A stretch of DNA of 64,000 bases from Myxococcales bacterium (lineage in GTDB: Bacteria > Myxococcota_A > Polyangia > Polyangiales > Ga0077539), in NCBI GenBank assembly GCA_016792845.1, contig JAEUKH010000031.1:162716-226715 (forward strand). The letters run 5' to 3'. This document shows positions 27,277-37,364 of this stretch, one piece after another. The notes below the pieces were generated by a model that was given only the letters and a program-made list of their open reading frames with translations, ran no database searches and had not been told where the DNA came from. Numbering within the stretch: the stretch's first letter is position 1; the number at the start of each line of letters is the position of its first letter. A program made the translations under genes and the position numbers.

Positions 27277-28078
27277 TCACGGGCCGTCGAAGCGAATGCC
27301 CGAAATCACGGTGTTGGTCGTGCCCCCGTAGGGCTCTTCGGTGGGTCGCAAGACGTAGACGAGCACCCCCGCCGTCACCGCCGCCGCTGCGCCCACGCCG
27401 ACCCAGAGCCACGGGCTCGTCAGCACCGAGCCGCGCGGTCGCGTCGTCGGCGGAGGCGTCACCAGGAGGTTCGGCCGCGCCACCCGGCCGCCCGCCCCTT
27501 GCGACGGCGACGGCCACACGAGCGCGTGCGCGGTCACCTGGGCGGCCGTGGCGGTGATGGTGAACCGCTCGACGTGCCCGGCCCGGTCGCGCACCTCGAC
27601 GCGGTGAAGGCCCGGGTCGATGCGCAACGCCCGACGCTCGCCCCGCCCGCTCTCGACGGCGCCGTCGATGCTCACCTCAGACTCGTCGGGCAGCCCGCTC
27701 AATTGAAGCGTCGCCAGCGACTGAACCGCCTCGGCGCGGAGCCGCGCGGCCTCGCCGAGGCGCTCGACCTCGCCGGGCCCGCTCGCCTCGGCGCGGTACA
27801 CATCGAAGACCTCGATGGCCTCGCGGAGCCGCCCCAAACGCAAGAGCGCCCGCGCCAGGTTGAAGCGCGTCGAGGCCCGCGGCACGAGCCCGAGCGACTG
27901 CTGGAAGGCCGCCAGCGCCTCGGCCCAGCGGTCGTGGTCGGCCAGCGAGAGGCCCTCGTGAAAGAGCGCCCGCGCGCGCTCGGTCGACGCCGCCGACACC
28001 GCCGGTTGCGCCGCCGCGGGGGTCGACGCCCCGAGCACCCCAAGGGCCGCCGCGAGGGCGAGCGCCCGAAGACCGCGG

Positions 28079-28089
<11 letters not shown>
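27277..28089 (-). CDS. TPR/PEGA-type protein with C-terminal membrane helix
   Basis: Product of about 270 residues, starting at GTG 28089, which overlaps the kinase stop by 11 bp. A signal peptide (LRALALAAALGVLGASTPAAAQ) is followed by tetratricopeptide-like helices (ARALFHEGLSLADHDRWAEAL, STRFNLARALLRLGRLREAI), a PEGA-like beta segment (VSIDGAVESGRGERRALRID), and a hydrophobic helix near the C-terminus (LWVGVGAAAAVTAGVLVYVL). It is translationally coupled to the Ser/Thr kinase, an arrangement common in myxobacteria, so it may be a substrate or partner. The start is inferred from the signal peptide. Confidence 0.8.
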
Positions 28090-29506
<1,417 letters not shown>

Positions 29507-29534
29507 ACGACCTGTTGAACCACGCGCCCCTACT

Positions 29535-32456
29535 CTACGGGAATTCTCGCACGGTGGAAGGTGCGCATACGCTCCGCCCGCAGGTGCCGTCGCCGAGCTG
29601 ACCGAATTCGTTCGAGCCCCAGCAGTACACCGGGCCTTGGGTCAAGGTCGTACCGCGCACCACGGCACACTGGTGGCTCGCCGAGGCGCCCGAGGCGGCG
29701 AAGACGACCGCGGCGGCGAGCGGCACCTGCACCGGGGTCGACGAAGCCGTGCGGTCGTCGACGCCGAGTTGGTAGTAGGTGTTGCCCCCGACGCAGCGCA
29801 GCGCCGTGCCGATCACCACGCAGCTCGTGGCCGCGGTGATGGCGAGCTGCGCAGAGACATCGAAGGCCGTCACCTGGCTCGGTGCGACGCGGGTCGCAGG
29901 GTTGACGCCGCCCAGCTGCGAGACCGCGTTGCTGCCCCAGCACCACACCGTGCCGTTCTCGGCGACGCGGGCGCAAGCGTGGTTGAGGCCGAAGCGCACC
30001 TCGGCGCTGGTCGCAGACAACGACCAGTTCACCCGGTTGATGGCGGTGTACATCCCCACCCCGAGCTGACCGTCGCCGTTCGCCCCTTGGGCCAGGAATC
30101 TGTTTTGATTGTGCACAACGAGGGTGGTGTCAAAGCCCGCGCTCACCGCGGTCGCGTTCGGAACGCTGATGGCCCGCGGCTGCATCACCACCGTCGCGGT
30201 CACGTTGTAGTCGCTCTGTTGCCGCGCATTGGAGCCCCAGCAATACGGCGTGCCGCTCGCCATCGCGCACACATGTTGGAGGCCCACCGAGAACTGCGTC
30301 ACCCCCGTGAGCGGCACGCTGACCGCCGCGCTCGAATCGCGGAGGGTGTTCTGCCCCAGGACTGACGTCCCTGAGTTTTCGCCCCAACAGAACAGCCGAT
30401 CGTTGACCCTCGCGCACCCGAAATCGACGCCCAGCTCGAGCTCGCTCGCCCCGGCGATGACCACGTTCTGATCGTTGCGCACCGTCGACGCGGGCCTGCC
30501 GCTGGGCATCGTCGTGAGGTTGCCGAGCTGCCCGCTGTCGTTGCCCCCCCAGCACTGAATGGTACCGTTCGCGAGCAACGCGCAGGTGTTGTGCAAGCCC
30601 ACCGCGACCCGCCGCGCCTCGCCCGAAAGCGCCACCTGAACGGGCTGCGCGCGACGCAGCAGGCTCCCGTCGCCGATCTGGCCGCTCGCGTTGTCGCCCC
30701 AACAAGTGATGCCACCGTTTTGCATCATGGCACATGTTGACACATCACCCGCCTCGACCGCGACCGCACCGACGAGACCGTCGACGATGCCCGCGCCGGG
30801 CACGGGGTTGCCGCCGGTGCGCGGCACCCCGACCTGGAGGTAGTCGTTGTCGCCCCAGCACTGAACGCGGGTGTCGGGCAAGACCACGCAGGCGTGCAGC
30901 GCACCGGCCGAGAGGTTGAGCGCTGCGCCGGTCAGGTTGGGCGGGTACGGCCCCGTGGCGGGCGTGGTGCTCGCGGGGTAGATCTGGTTCTGTGACGAGT
31001 CGCCCCAACACCGGACGACGCCCATCTGCGAGCGAAAGCAGGTGAACTGGCTGCCCGCGCTGAGGTCGACCGGCACGTCGCCGCCGCCGAGCGAGGGCGC
31101 CACCCGCACCACGCCGCTCACCTCCATGACGTCGCCTTGCCCGAGCTGCGCGCGGGCGTTGTCACCCCAGCAGTAAATCTGCGCGTCGGCCATGAGGGCG
31201 CAGGTGTGTCGGGCCCCGCAGGCGAGCCGCGTCACCTGCATCGACGGCAACATCACCGGCTGCCCCAGCACGCCGACCCTCTGCGGCTGCTCGGGGTCGA
31301 CCTGCCGCGCGCTGTTGTCGCCCCAGCAGCGCACCTGCCCCGCGGCGTTGGCCGCGCAGGTGTGGCGCTCGCCGGCGCAGAGGGTCACCACGTTGTCGAA
31401 GTTGATCTGCCGCGGCAGGCTCGTGTCGGCGCTCAGGGTGGGGTCGACCTGGCCGAACCCGTTGCTGCCCCAGCACCACGGCCGCACCCCCGTGCTCGCC
31501 ACCGGCAGCGCACACGCGTGGTCGCGCCCCGCCACGAGCTCGGCCCACGGCACCCGCGGCAAGGTCGCGACCCCCCGCGGGGCCGGGCTCTCAGGCACCG
31601 CCGCGGGCGCCTCTCCCAACTGCGCGGTGGCGTTCGAGCCCCAGCACCACACCTCGTTGCCGCGGCGCACCGCGCACGCGTGGTTACGCCCCACCGCGAG
31701 CGGCCTCGGCGGGCGCGCAGGGGGCCCCGCGTCGAGCACCGGCGGCGCGTCGACGCCGCGGTCAACGGGCACATCCTGGCCGCGATCGCCCACGACATCG
31801 CCGCCGAGGTCAGCGCCTCGATCGACCGGCGCGTCGGGCACCACGCGGTCGGTTGGCACATCTTGCCCAGCGTCAAACGGCACATCTTGCCCACGGTCGG
31901 TTGGCACATCTTGCCCAGCGTCTAGGGGCGCGTCGGGGCCGAGGTCGCGGCCCGTGTCGACGCCCGCGTCGCGGCGCACTTCGAGGTTCGGCGCGTAGAC
32001 CGGGAGCCGGGCGGGGTCGGTGTACGCGTCGACGCAGCGGCCTTGGTCGCCGCAGGTCTGCCCCGCCTCGGTGCAGCGCAGGTCGCGGCACGCCGCGGTG
32101 AGGAAGAACGACACGAACAGCGTCTCTTCGGGCGAGAACCTCGACGACCAGCGGCGCTCGAAGCTCACCCCGTCGCGGCCCCGGGCCGTGATGCGGAGGC
32201 TCAGCGCGAGGTCGTCGGCCTCGCTCGGCACCACCGTAAACGAGAACGGCACCCGCGGCGACCCGCTCGCCACGCCGAAGGTGTGGGTCGCGATGCGGAG
32301 CCCCTGCCCATCGAGGGTCTCGACTTCGACGGTGTCGAGGGCCGCGGGCACGGCGAGGTCGGAGTCGATCTGCACCACCACCGCGGTGGCCGGGCGCGTG
32401 CACCCGGCGAGCCAGACGAGCGCCCCCAGGGCCCCCAATTTCGTAAGGTAATTCAT
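29535..32456 (-). CDS. RCC1-repeat lipoprotein with Asp-hexad linker
   Basis: Product of 973 residues. The signal is MNYLTKLGALGALVWLAGC (lipobox Cys19). Residues ~20-160 form a small domain with Cys pairs (CRDLRCTEAGQTCGDQGRC); 163-245 are an Asp linker with GQDVPTDR and GQDVPVDR units; and ~253-973 are about 13 RCC1-type blades (GRNHACAVRRGNEVWCWGSN, ACGARHTCALMADAQIYCWG). RCC1 propellers bind proteins in eukaryotes; here the protein is exported and probably displayed on the surface. ATG 32456 is chosen for the signal peptide. It is divergent from the rubredoxin gene and upstream of the kinase gene on the same strand. Confidence 0.9.
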   Translation of the reverse strand: MNYLTKLGALGALVWLAGCTRPATAVVVQIDSDLAVPAALDTVEVETLDGQGLRIATHTFGVASGSPRVPFSFTVVPSEADDLALSLRITARGRDGVSFERRWSSRFSPEETLFVSFFLTAACRDLRCTEAGQTCGDQGRCVDAYTDPARLPVYAPNLEVRRDAGVDTGRDLGPDAPLDAGQDVPTDRGQDVPFDAGQDVPTDRVVPDAPVDRGADLGGDVVGDRGQDVPVDRGVDAPPVLDAGPPARPPRPLAVGRNHACAVRRGNEVWCWGSNATAQLGEAPAAVPESPAPRGVATLPRVPWAELVAGRDHACALPVASTGVRPWCWGSNGFGQVDPTLSADTSLPRQINFDNVVTLCAGERHTCAANAAGQVRCWGDNSARQVDPEQPQRVGVLGQPVMLPSMQVTRLACGARHTCALMADAQIYCWGDNARAQLGQGDVMEVSGVVRVAPSLGGGDVPVDLSAGSQFTCFRSQMGVVRCWGDSSQNQIYPASTTPATGPYPPNLTGAALNLSAGALHACVVLPDTRVQCWGDNDYLQVGVPRTGGNPVPGAGIVDGLVGAVAVEAGDVSTCAMMQNGGITCWGDNASGQIGDGSLLRRAQPVQVALSGEARRVAVGLHNTCALLANGTIQCWGGNDSGQLGNLTTMPSGRPASTVRNDQNVVIAGASELELGVDFGCARVNDRLFCWGENSGTSVLGQNTLRDSSAAVSVPLTGVTQFSVGLQHVCAMASGTPYCWGSNARQQSDYNVTATVVMQPRAISVPNATAVSAGFDTTLVVHNQNRFLAQGANGDGQLGVGMYTAINRVNWSLSATSAEVRFGLNHACARVAENGTVWCWGSNAVSQLGGVNPATRVAPSQVTAFDVSAQLAITAATSCVVIGTALRCVGGNTYYQLGVDDRTASSTPVQVPLAAAVVFAASGASASHQCAVVRGTTLTQGPVYCWGSNEFGQLGDGTCGRSVCAPSTVREFP
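31722..31970 (-). repeat. Asp-hexad linker of the RCC1 lipoprotein
   Basis: Imperfect 18/24-bp repeats coding for GQDVPTDR, GQDVPFDA and GQDVPVDR. The nucleotide word GGCACATCTTGCCC recurs here and in the linkers at 791-1096 and around 58110-58140. Confidence 0.75.
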
Positions 32457-32505
32457 GTTGCCCCGCGCCCTCAGGCGACCCGCCTTCGTGATAGCGTCAC
32501 ATGCC

Positions 32506-32670
32506 ATGAAGCGCTATCGGTGCATGGTCTGTTCGCACGTTTATGACCCCGCGGTGGGCGACCCCGACTCGGGCATCGCGCCGGGTACGGCCTTTGAGCA
32601 GCTGCCCGACGATTGGAGTTGCCCTGAGTGCGGCGCCTCGCGCGCCGATTTCGAACCGATGGACGACTGA
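32506..32670 (+). CDS. Rubredoxin
   Basis: Product of 54 residues with the two CxxC knuckles of a one-iron rubredoxin: CMVC (C6, C9) and CPECG (C39, C42), plus YDPAVGDPDSGI and FEQLPDDW. It is a cytoplasmic electron carrier. ATG 32506 is chosen because the family begins right before KRYRCMVC; longer readings overlap the divergent gene. Its only neighbours are the RCC1 lipoprotein and a convergent peptidase, so the redox partner is not given by context. Rubredoxins may feed diiron enzymes such as that at 18970-20163, but this is a guess. Confidence 0.95.
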   Translation: MKRYRCMVCSHVYDPAVGDPDSGIAPGTAFEQLPDDWSCPECGASRADFEPMDD

Positions 32671-32686
32671 CCCATCGCCCGCGCGG

Positions 32687-34957
32687 TCATGGGCCCTCGA
32701 CCGGCGGCATCGCCAGGGCGTCTTCGACGAAGGTGTACATCCGCACGAGGGCTCTGAGCTGGTCGCTCCGTTGGGTGCCGCTGCCGTGGCCAACGTCGCG
32801 CTGCATGAAGAAATGAACGGGGTTGGCGCTCGACGTGGCCTCTTGGAGCCGCGCGGCGAACTTCGTCGAGTGGGCCCAATGCACGCGGGTGTCGTGGTCG
32901 GCGGTCTCGATCCACACGGTGGGGTAGGCCGTGCCGTCGACCACCCGGTGGTACGGCGAGTAACGGTAGAGCCAGCGAAAATCGTCGGCGCGGCTCGGGT
33001 CGCCGTACTCGCTCATCCAAATCTCAGCGGGCGGAAACTGCGGGAAGCGCACCATGTCGTAGAGCCCCACCCCGGCCACCGCGGCGCGAAACTGTGTCGG
33101 CACCCGGGTGATCATCGCGCCCATCAGCAGCCCGCCGTTCGAGGCCCCGTGCAGCGCGATGCGATCGGGGCGCGAGAGGCCCGAGCTTGAGAGCCACGCG
33201 ATCACCGCCTCGAAGTCTTCGAACACATGCTCCTTCTGGTCGAGGGCTCCGGCGCGGTGCCAGGCCTCGCCGAACTCGGAGCCCCCGCGGAGGTTGGCCA
33301 TCGCGTAGACCCCGCCCCGCTCGACCCAGTACAGCGGGTCGCGCAAAAACCGCGACAAGAGCGGCACATTGAAGCCGCCGTACCCATAGAGCAGCACCGG
33401 GTTCGACCCGTCGCGGGCGATGCCCCGGCGGTGCAAGAGGAACACATTCACCGCCGTGCCGTCGGCCGAGCGCACGCGCCCGCGTTCGAGCTCAAGCTGC
33501 GAGAAATCGACGTCGCTTTGGGCCGCCGCGAGGGGCTCCGGGCGCAGCGCCTGCCCGGCTCGGGCGGGCCCCCGGCCCTCGACGGTGAGCACCGTGGGCG
33601 GCGTCACCAGGCTGCTATACAACAGGGCCACGGTCTCGCCGCGGGCGTCGGTGTCGACCCCGCCGAGGGAGCCGTCGCCGGGCAGCGCGAGCGCGCCTTG
33701 GGGGCGCCCCTGGAGGTCGTAGAGCGACACCCGCGAGACGATGTCTTCGAGGCGCCACGCGACGATGCGCGAGGCCGTCAGGCTGAAGCCTTCGAGGGGG
33801 TGCTCGCCCTCGGCGATGAGGGTCTGCCAGCGCGCGGGGTCGAGGGCCGCGGTGTCGCGCGGGAGGCTCGCCACCGGCAGCGCGAGGAGCCGGTAGCGCG
33901 GGGCGTTGGCGTTGGTGCGCAGGTACACCCGCCCGCGGTGGATCGTGGCCGACGAGAGCGACTGCGGCGCCGTGAAGACCGGGCGCGCCGACTCCGGGGT
34001 GAGGGTCGCGGCCCGGGGGTCGTGGTTCAGCACGTAGACGAACGACTCGCTCCACCCGCGAAAGAGGTGAACGAGCACGGTGCGGCCGTCGTCGCCCACC
34101 GAGGCCGAGGGGCGGTCGGTGCGGCGGTCGCTCTTGAAGACCGTAGGGTCGTCGCGCCCGTCGGAGGCGCTTTCGAGGGCGTGGTACGACACCCGCGCGA
34201 AGTAGACGTCTTGCTGGGCGGCGTCGAAGACGTCTTCGCCCTCTCGGGGGAAGCGGGTGTAGTAGAAGCCTTGCTCGTTGGGCATCCACGAGACGTGCGA
34301 CCACTTGGTGTGGCCGATGGCCTCGTCGAGGAGCCGCCCCGTGGCCACCTCGATCACCCGCAGGGTCGAGCGCTCGTCGCCGTTCTGCGAGACCCCGAAG
34401 GCGACGTAGCGCCCCGACGGCGAGGGGTCGTACCAATCGATGGCCGAGCGCGCGCCGAAGCGTGCGGGGTCGACCAGCACCGCGGGCGCCTCGCGTCGAC
34501 CGTTGCGGCGCCGCGCGACCTTGAGCACCGCTGTCTCTTCGGTGCCCTCGCGCGAGAGAAAGAACACCGCGCCGCCCCCCACCGCGGGCGCGCGCAGGGC
34601 GCCGATGGAGAGCAACGCGCCGATGCGGCGGGCCATCGCGGGGCGGGGCCTCGCGTCGAGAAACGCCTGGCTCTGTGCGTTCTGCGCGTCGACCCAGGCG
34701 CGGGTGTCGGGCGAGTCGGTCTCAAGGGCGCGGTAAGGGTCGCTCACCTCGACCCCGTGGAGCGTCTCAACCCGCGTCGTGCGCACCCTCGCGCGCAGCG
34801 CCAGCATGGGGTCGGCGGGCGCCGCGGCGGCGTCAGGCCCTGGGGCGATCGCGGCCGAGGGGGGTGTCACAGACGCGGGCGAGACCCCCGGCGTCACCGA
34901 GGGCGCGCCGGCGCAGGCGCAGAGCCAGAGGGCGGGCATCACGGCGCGAAGTCTCAT
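32687..34957 (-). CDS. Prolyl oligopeptidase family (S9A) serine peptidase, lipoprotein
   Basis: Product of 756 residues (ATG 34957; a GTG precedes it). A short signal with a Cys-rich end (MRLRAVMPALWLCACAG) predicts export as a lipoprotein. The N-terminal seven-bladed propeller domain (VEVSDPYRALETDSPDTRAW at its start) is followed by the alpha/beta hydrolase domain with Ser in ALHGASNGGLLMGA (about residue 606), Asp in ETADHDTRVHWAHS, and His in RDVGHGSGTQ. It should cleave short proline-containing peptides outside the cytoplasm. It converges on rubredoxin with 16 bp between stops. Confidence 0.93.
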   Translation of the reverse strand: MRLRAVMPALWLCACAGAPSVTPGVSPASVTPPSAAIAPGPDAAAAPADPMLALRARVRTTRVETLHGVEVSDPYRALETDSPDTRAWVDAQNAQSQAFLDARPRPAMARRIGALLSIGALRAPAVGGGAVFFLSREGTEETAVLKVARRRNGRREAPAVLVDPARFGARSAIDWYDPSPSGRYVAFGVSQNGDERSTLRVIEVATGRLLDEAIGHTKWSHVSWMPNEQGFYYTRFPREGEDVFDAAQQDVYFARVSYHALESASDGRDDPTVFKSDRRTDRPSASVGDDGRTVLVHLFRGWSESFVYVLNHDPRAATLTPESARPVFTAPQSLSSATIHRGRVYLRTNANAPRYRLLALPVASLPRDTAALDPARWQTLIAEGEHPLEGFSLTASRIVAWRLEDIVSRVSLYDLQGRPQGALALPGDGSLGGVDTDARGETVALLYSSLVTPPTVLTVEGRGPARAGQALRPEPLAAAQSDVDFSQLELERGRVRSADGTAVNVFLLHRRGIARDGSNPVLLYGYGGFNVPLLSRFLRDPLYWVERGGVYAMANLRGGSEFGEAWHRAGALDQKEHVFEDFEAVIAWLSSSGLSRPDRIALHGASNGGLLMGAMITRVPTQFRAAVAGVGLYDMVRFPQFPPAEIWMSEYGDPSRADDFRWLYRYSPYHRVVDGTAYPTVWIETADHDTRVHWAHSTKFAARLQEATSSANPVHFFMQRDVGHGSGTQRSDQLRALVRMYTFVEDALAMPPVEGP

Positions 34958-35006
34958 CACGCGGAGGCTATACCGCGCTGAAATCGAGCGTGAGAATTTT
35001 CGCCTG

Positions 35007-35028
35007 AACGCCTCATTTTAGAGGCGTT
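35007..35028 (-). terminator. Hairpin terminator after the 35035-35754 gene
   Basis: A perfect 8-bp stem AACGCCTC/GAGGCGTT with a 6-nt AT loop, extended after a 1-nt bulge by CTGA/TCAG, begins right after the stop codon of the upstream minus-strand gene. It is followed by GCGAAAATTCT rather than a U-run. It is the clearest terminator-like hairpin in the window and separates two same-strand genes. Confidence 0.55.
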
Positions 35029-35034
35029 TCAGCG

Positions 35035-35754
35035 TCACGGGTGGTTGCTGTCGAGCTCGGTCACGTAGAGCGCCGCGCGGTTGTTGCGCGAGGCGTCGAA
35101 GGTGCCGACCCAGATGTCGTAGCGACCCGCCGGGGGGTTGTGAAAATCGAGCGCGGGCATGAGGGCGTTGCCCCAGCCCTCGACGTGGTGGTCGTCGTTG
35201 CAGCGCCAGTGGCCGTTGGGCTCGTTGATGAGCAGCGTGGCGTCGGCGCCGTTCTCGGTCACCACGTAGAAGCGCAGCGTGGGGAAGGTCGTGCCCGCGG
35301 TGAAGTTGAAGTGAAAGTCGGGCCGACGGGTCACGTTGGCGCGGGTGCAGGGCGCGCCGCTCACGTCGTCGCGGATGTTGAGCGAGGCCACGTCGATGGG
35401 GTTGCGCCCCCCGCCGGCGGTGAGCGGAAACTGCCACGGGTCGGGCGTAAAGCCGGTGGTGAGGCGCCCACCGCCGAAGTTGGCGCGGCCGTTGATGTCG
35501 AGCACGCGGGCGGCGGCCGTCCACGCGGCGACGTCGGCGTCGCTGGCGACGAAGGCCGCGGGCTCGGCCGCCGGGGCCGGGGTCGGCTCGGGCGCGGGCT
35601 CAGCGGCGGCCACCGGCGCGGGGGCGGGCTCGGGGGCGGGCGCGGGCGCGGGCGGAGGAGCAGGCGCGGGCGCGGGCGTCGACGCGCAGGCCGCGGCGAG
35701 GGTCACCGCGAGTGAGAGCCCCGCCGATCGCAAAAAGAGTGTCTTGAACATCAT
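35035..35754 (-). CDS. Exported lipoprotein with Pro/Ala linker and PPC-like beta domain
   Basis: Product of 239 residues. The signal MMFKTLFLRSAGLSLAVTLAAAC has a lipobox with Cys23. Residues 24-70 are a Pro/Ala/Glu linker (PAPAPEPAPAPV). The C-terminal ~150 residues are folded, with FHFNFTAGTTFPTLRFYV, ADATLLINEPNGHW, CNDD, NPPAGRYDIWVGTF and LYVTELD, a pattern like the beta-rich PPC domains that accompany secreted proteins. It lies 235 bp downstream of the AEC transporter and ends at a hairpin. Function unknown. Confidence 0.8.
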   Translation of the reverse strand: MMFKTLFLRSAGLSLAVTLAAACASTPAPAPAPPPAPAPAPEPAPAPVAAAEPAPEPTPAPAAEPAAFVASDADVAAWTAAARVLDINGRANFGGGRLTTGFTPDPWQFPLTAGGGRNPIDVASLNIRDDVSGAPCTRANVTRRPDFHFNFTAGTTFPTLRFYVVTENGADATLLINEPNGHWRCNDDHHVEGWGNALMPALDFHNPPAGRYDIWVGTFDASRNNRAALYVTELDSNHP

Positions 35755-35989
35755 CGCAGTGCCGTCTTTCGTGTCTCGTCTGGCCGCCACGACCCGAGCG
35801 CAGGGCGCCTCGCCCGCGACACACCATGCGTCGCCGAAGGCCCACCGCGGTGGCCGCAGCCCCATCACCCTACGGGCGACGTCGCCGTCTTTCTCGCGGC
35901 AATCTGGGCCCCGGGTCAATCACCAAACGCCCTGAAACTTCGCGCGATCAGTGACGTGAAATGCCCCTGCGCCGAGGGCGCCCTGGGGC
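35755..35989. other. 235-bp intergenic region
   Basis: Between the AEC transporter stop and the start of the PPC-like lipoprotein, both on the minus strand. It is likely to carry the latter's promoter. GATCAGTGACGTGAAATG near 35948-35965 is AT-richer. No clear hexamers or repeats. Confidence 0.3.
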
Positions 35990-36931
35990 TCAGCCGAGCA
36001 GCGCACTGGCCAATTTGACCCACGGCGCGAGGGTCACCAGCGAGCCGATGAGGGTGAGGGCCACCGAGGCCGTGGCGACCTCTTCGTCACAGCCGAGTTG
36101 CACCGCGAGGAGCGAGGCCACCAAGGCGGTCGGCATCGCAGACTGGAGCACCGCCACCACCCCCGGCGCGCCGCGCACGCCGAGCCCGAGGGCCGTCACG
36201 AGGGCCAGCGCGGGGGCGAGTCCGAGGCGCAGCGCCGTCACCACCGCGGCCTCGCGCCATCGCGCGCGGAGCACCGAGAGGTCGAGGCGGAGGCCGAGGG
36301 CCAGAAAGACCAGCGGGCTCGTGCAGGCGCCCACTCGTTCGAGGGTGTAGAGCATCACCGAGGGCGCGGTGAGCGAGGCGAGGTTGGCCGCTACGCCGAC
36401 CACCAGCGCGAGCGAGGCGGGGCGCACGAGGGCCGCGGCGAGGGCGCGGAGGCCCGTCTCGGGGCCCGTATGCGAGGCCGTGCCGAAGCGCGCGGCGAGG
36501 GCGGCGCCGAGGGTCCAGAGGAGGGTGGTGGTGTTCCACGTGTCGACGACGAGGGCCGATTGGGCGGCCACGGTGTCACCTTGGAAGAGCCCTCGTACCA
36601 ACGGAAAGCCCAGAAACGCCGTGTTGCTGAAGCCCACCGTCAGCAGCCCCGCGCCCATCACCGCCCGCGACCACCCGAGCGCGCGCCCCACCACCCAGAG
36701 CGCCCCGAGCACCCCCAACTGCGCCGCTGTGGCGGGCCCCAGCGCCGCCAGCGTGCTCGCCCGCAAGCGCCCCCGCAAGAGCACATCGAGGGTCAACGCA
36801 GGCAGCGTCAGATCGAGCACCAGCGTCGTCAACACCGACGCCGCGTCGGCCCGCGACACCGCCCCGAGGCGCCCCCCGAGCCAGCGCCCCGCGAGCACCA
36901 CGAAGACCATCAGCACCAGCGTCGCGGTCAT
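35990..36931 (-). CDS. AEC-family transporter (auxin efflux carrier-like permease)
   Basis: Product of 313 residues with about ten hydrophobic helices in two halves, as in the AEC family of small-solute exporters (LVLDLTLPALTLDVLL, VGFSNTAFLGFPLVRGLF, SPLVFLALGLRLDLS, AVLQSAMPTALVASLLA). The substrate cannot be predicted. ATG 36931 overlaps the stop of the preceding 72-residue membrane protein (ATGA); the long upstream extension of this frame is not coding. The small protein is presumably made first and may be a partner. Confidence 0.9.
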   Translation of the reverse strand: MTATLVLMVFVVLAGRWLGGRLGAVSRADAASVLTTLVLDLTLPALTLDVLLRGRLRASTLAALGPATAAQLGVLGALWVVGRALGWSRAVMGAGLLTVGFSNTAFLGFPLVRGLFQGDTVAAQSALVVDTWNTTTLLWTLGAALAARFGTASHTGPETGLRALAAALVRPASLALVVGVAANLASLTAPSVMLYTLERVGACTSPLVFLALGLRLDLSVLRARWREAAVVTALRLGLAPALALVTALGLGVRGAPGVVAVLQSAMPTALVASLLAVQLGCDEEVATASVALTLIGSLVTLAPWVKLASALLG

Positions 36932-37146
36932 CGCGTGCCGCGCAGGTCGAGGTAGTAGACATACCCCACCGCGAAGGCCACGCAGGCCACCACACAGGCC
37001 GCGACGAGCCCCCCGAGCACCAGGGCGATCTTCGCCCCCGAGGGCGGCGGGTGAAGCTCTGAGCTGCCGCGCACGACCCGCATCTCGGGTGCGGCCCTTT
37101 CGCCCACTTCGCCCTGCGTTTCTGCCTCGCGCTGCGTCTCGTGCAT
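36928..37146 (-). CDS. Small single-pass membrane protein upstream of the AEC transporter
   Basis: Product of 72 residues. A hydrophilic Glu/Arg-rich N-terminus (MHETQREAETQGEVGER) is followed by one membrane helix (IALVLGGLVAACVVACVAFA) and a short tail (YYLDLRGTR). Its stop overlaps the transporter ATG by 4 bp, so the pair is translationally coupled. That and the good membrane helix argue it is a real gene. Family unknown. Confidence 0.6.
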   Translation of the reverse strand: MHETQREAETQGEVGERAAPEMRVVRGSSELHPPPSGAKIALVLGGLVAACVVACVAFAVGYVYYLDLRGTR

Positions 37147-37364
37147 GGGTACGGCTCTCTACTCCTCCATGCACGGCACCACAACCCTGCGACGCTGACG
37201 CCGCCGCGGCCTCGGCGCCCCGTTGCGGCGACCCCGACGCATGATGAATTCGCTTGTAGCACCGATGATTTGTGCTCATTTTGGCTTCAGCTTTTTCACC
37301 CGCGCAAGGTGTCTCTGGCCTGACGGCACGACGGCACCGCGCCAGCATCACCGTGAGGGTCGCC
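37147..37364. promoter_or_regulatory. Divergent promoter region with an AT-rich core
   Basis: 218 bp between divergent genes. The part at about 37238-37305 (ATGATTTGTGCTCATTTTGG) is one of the most AT-rich of the window and should carry both promoters. No specific hexamers assigned. A GC-rich Arg/Pro-type open frame crosses it but is not gene-like. Confidence 0.4.
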
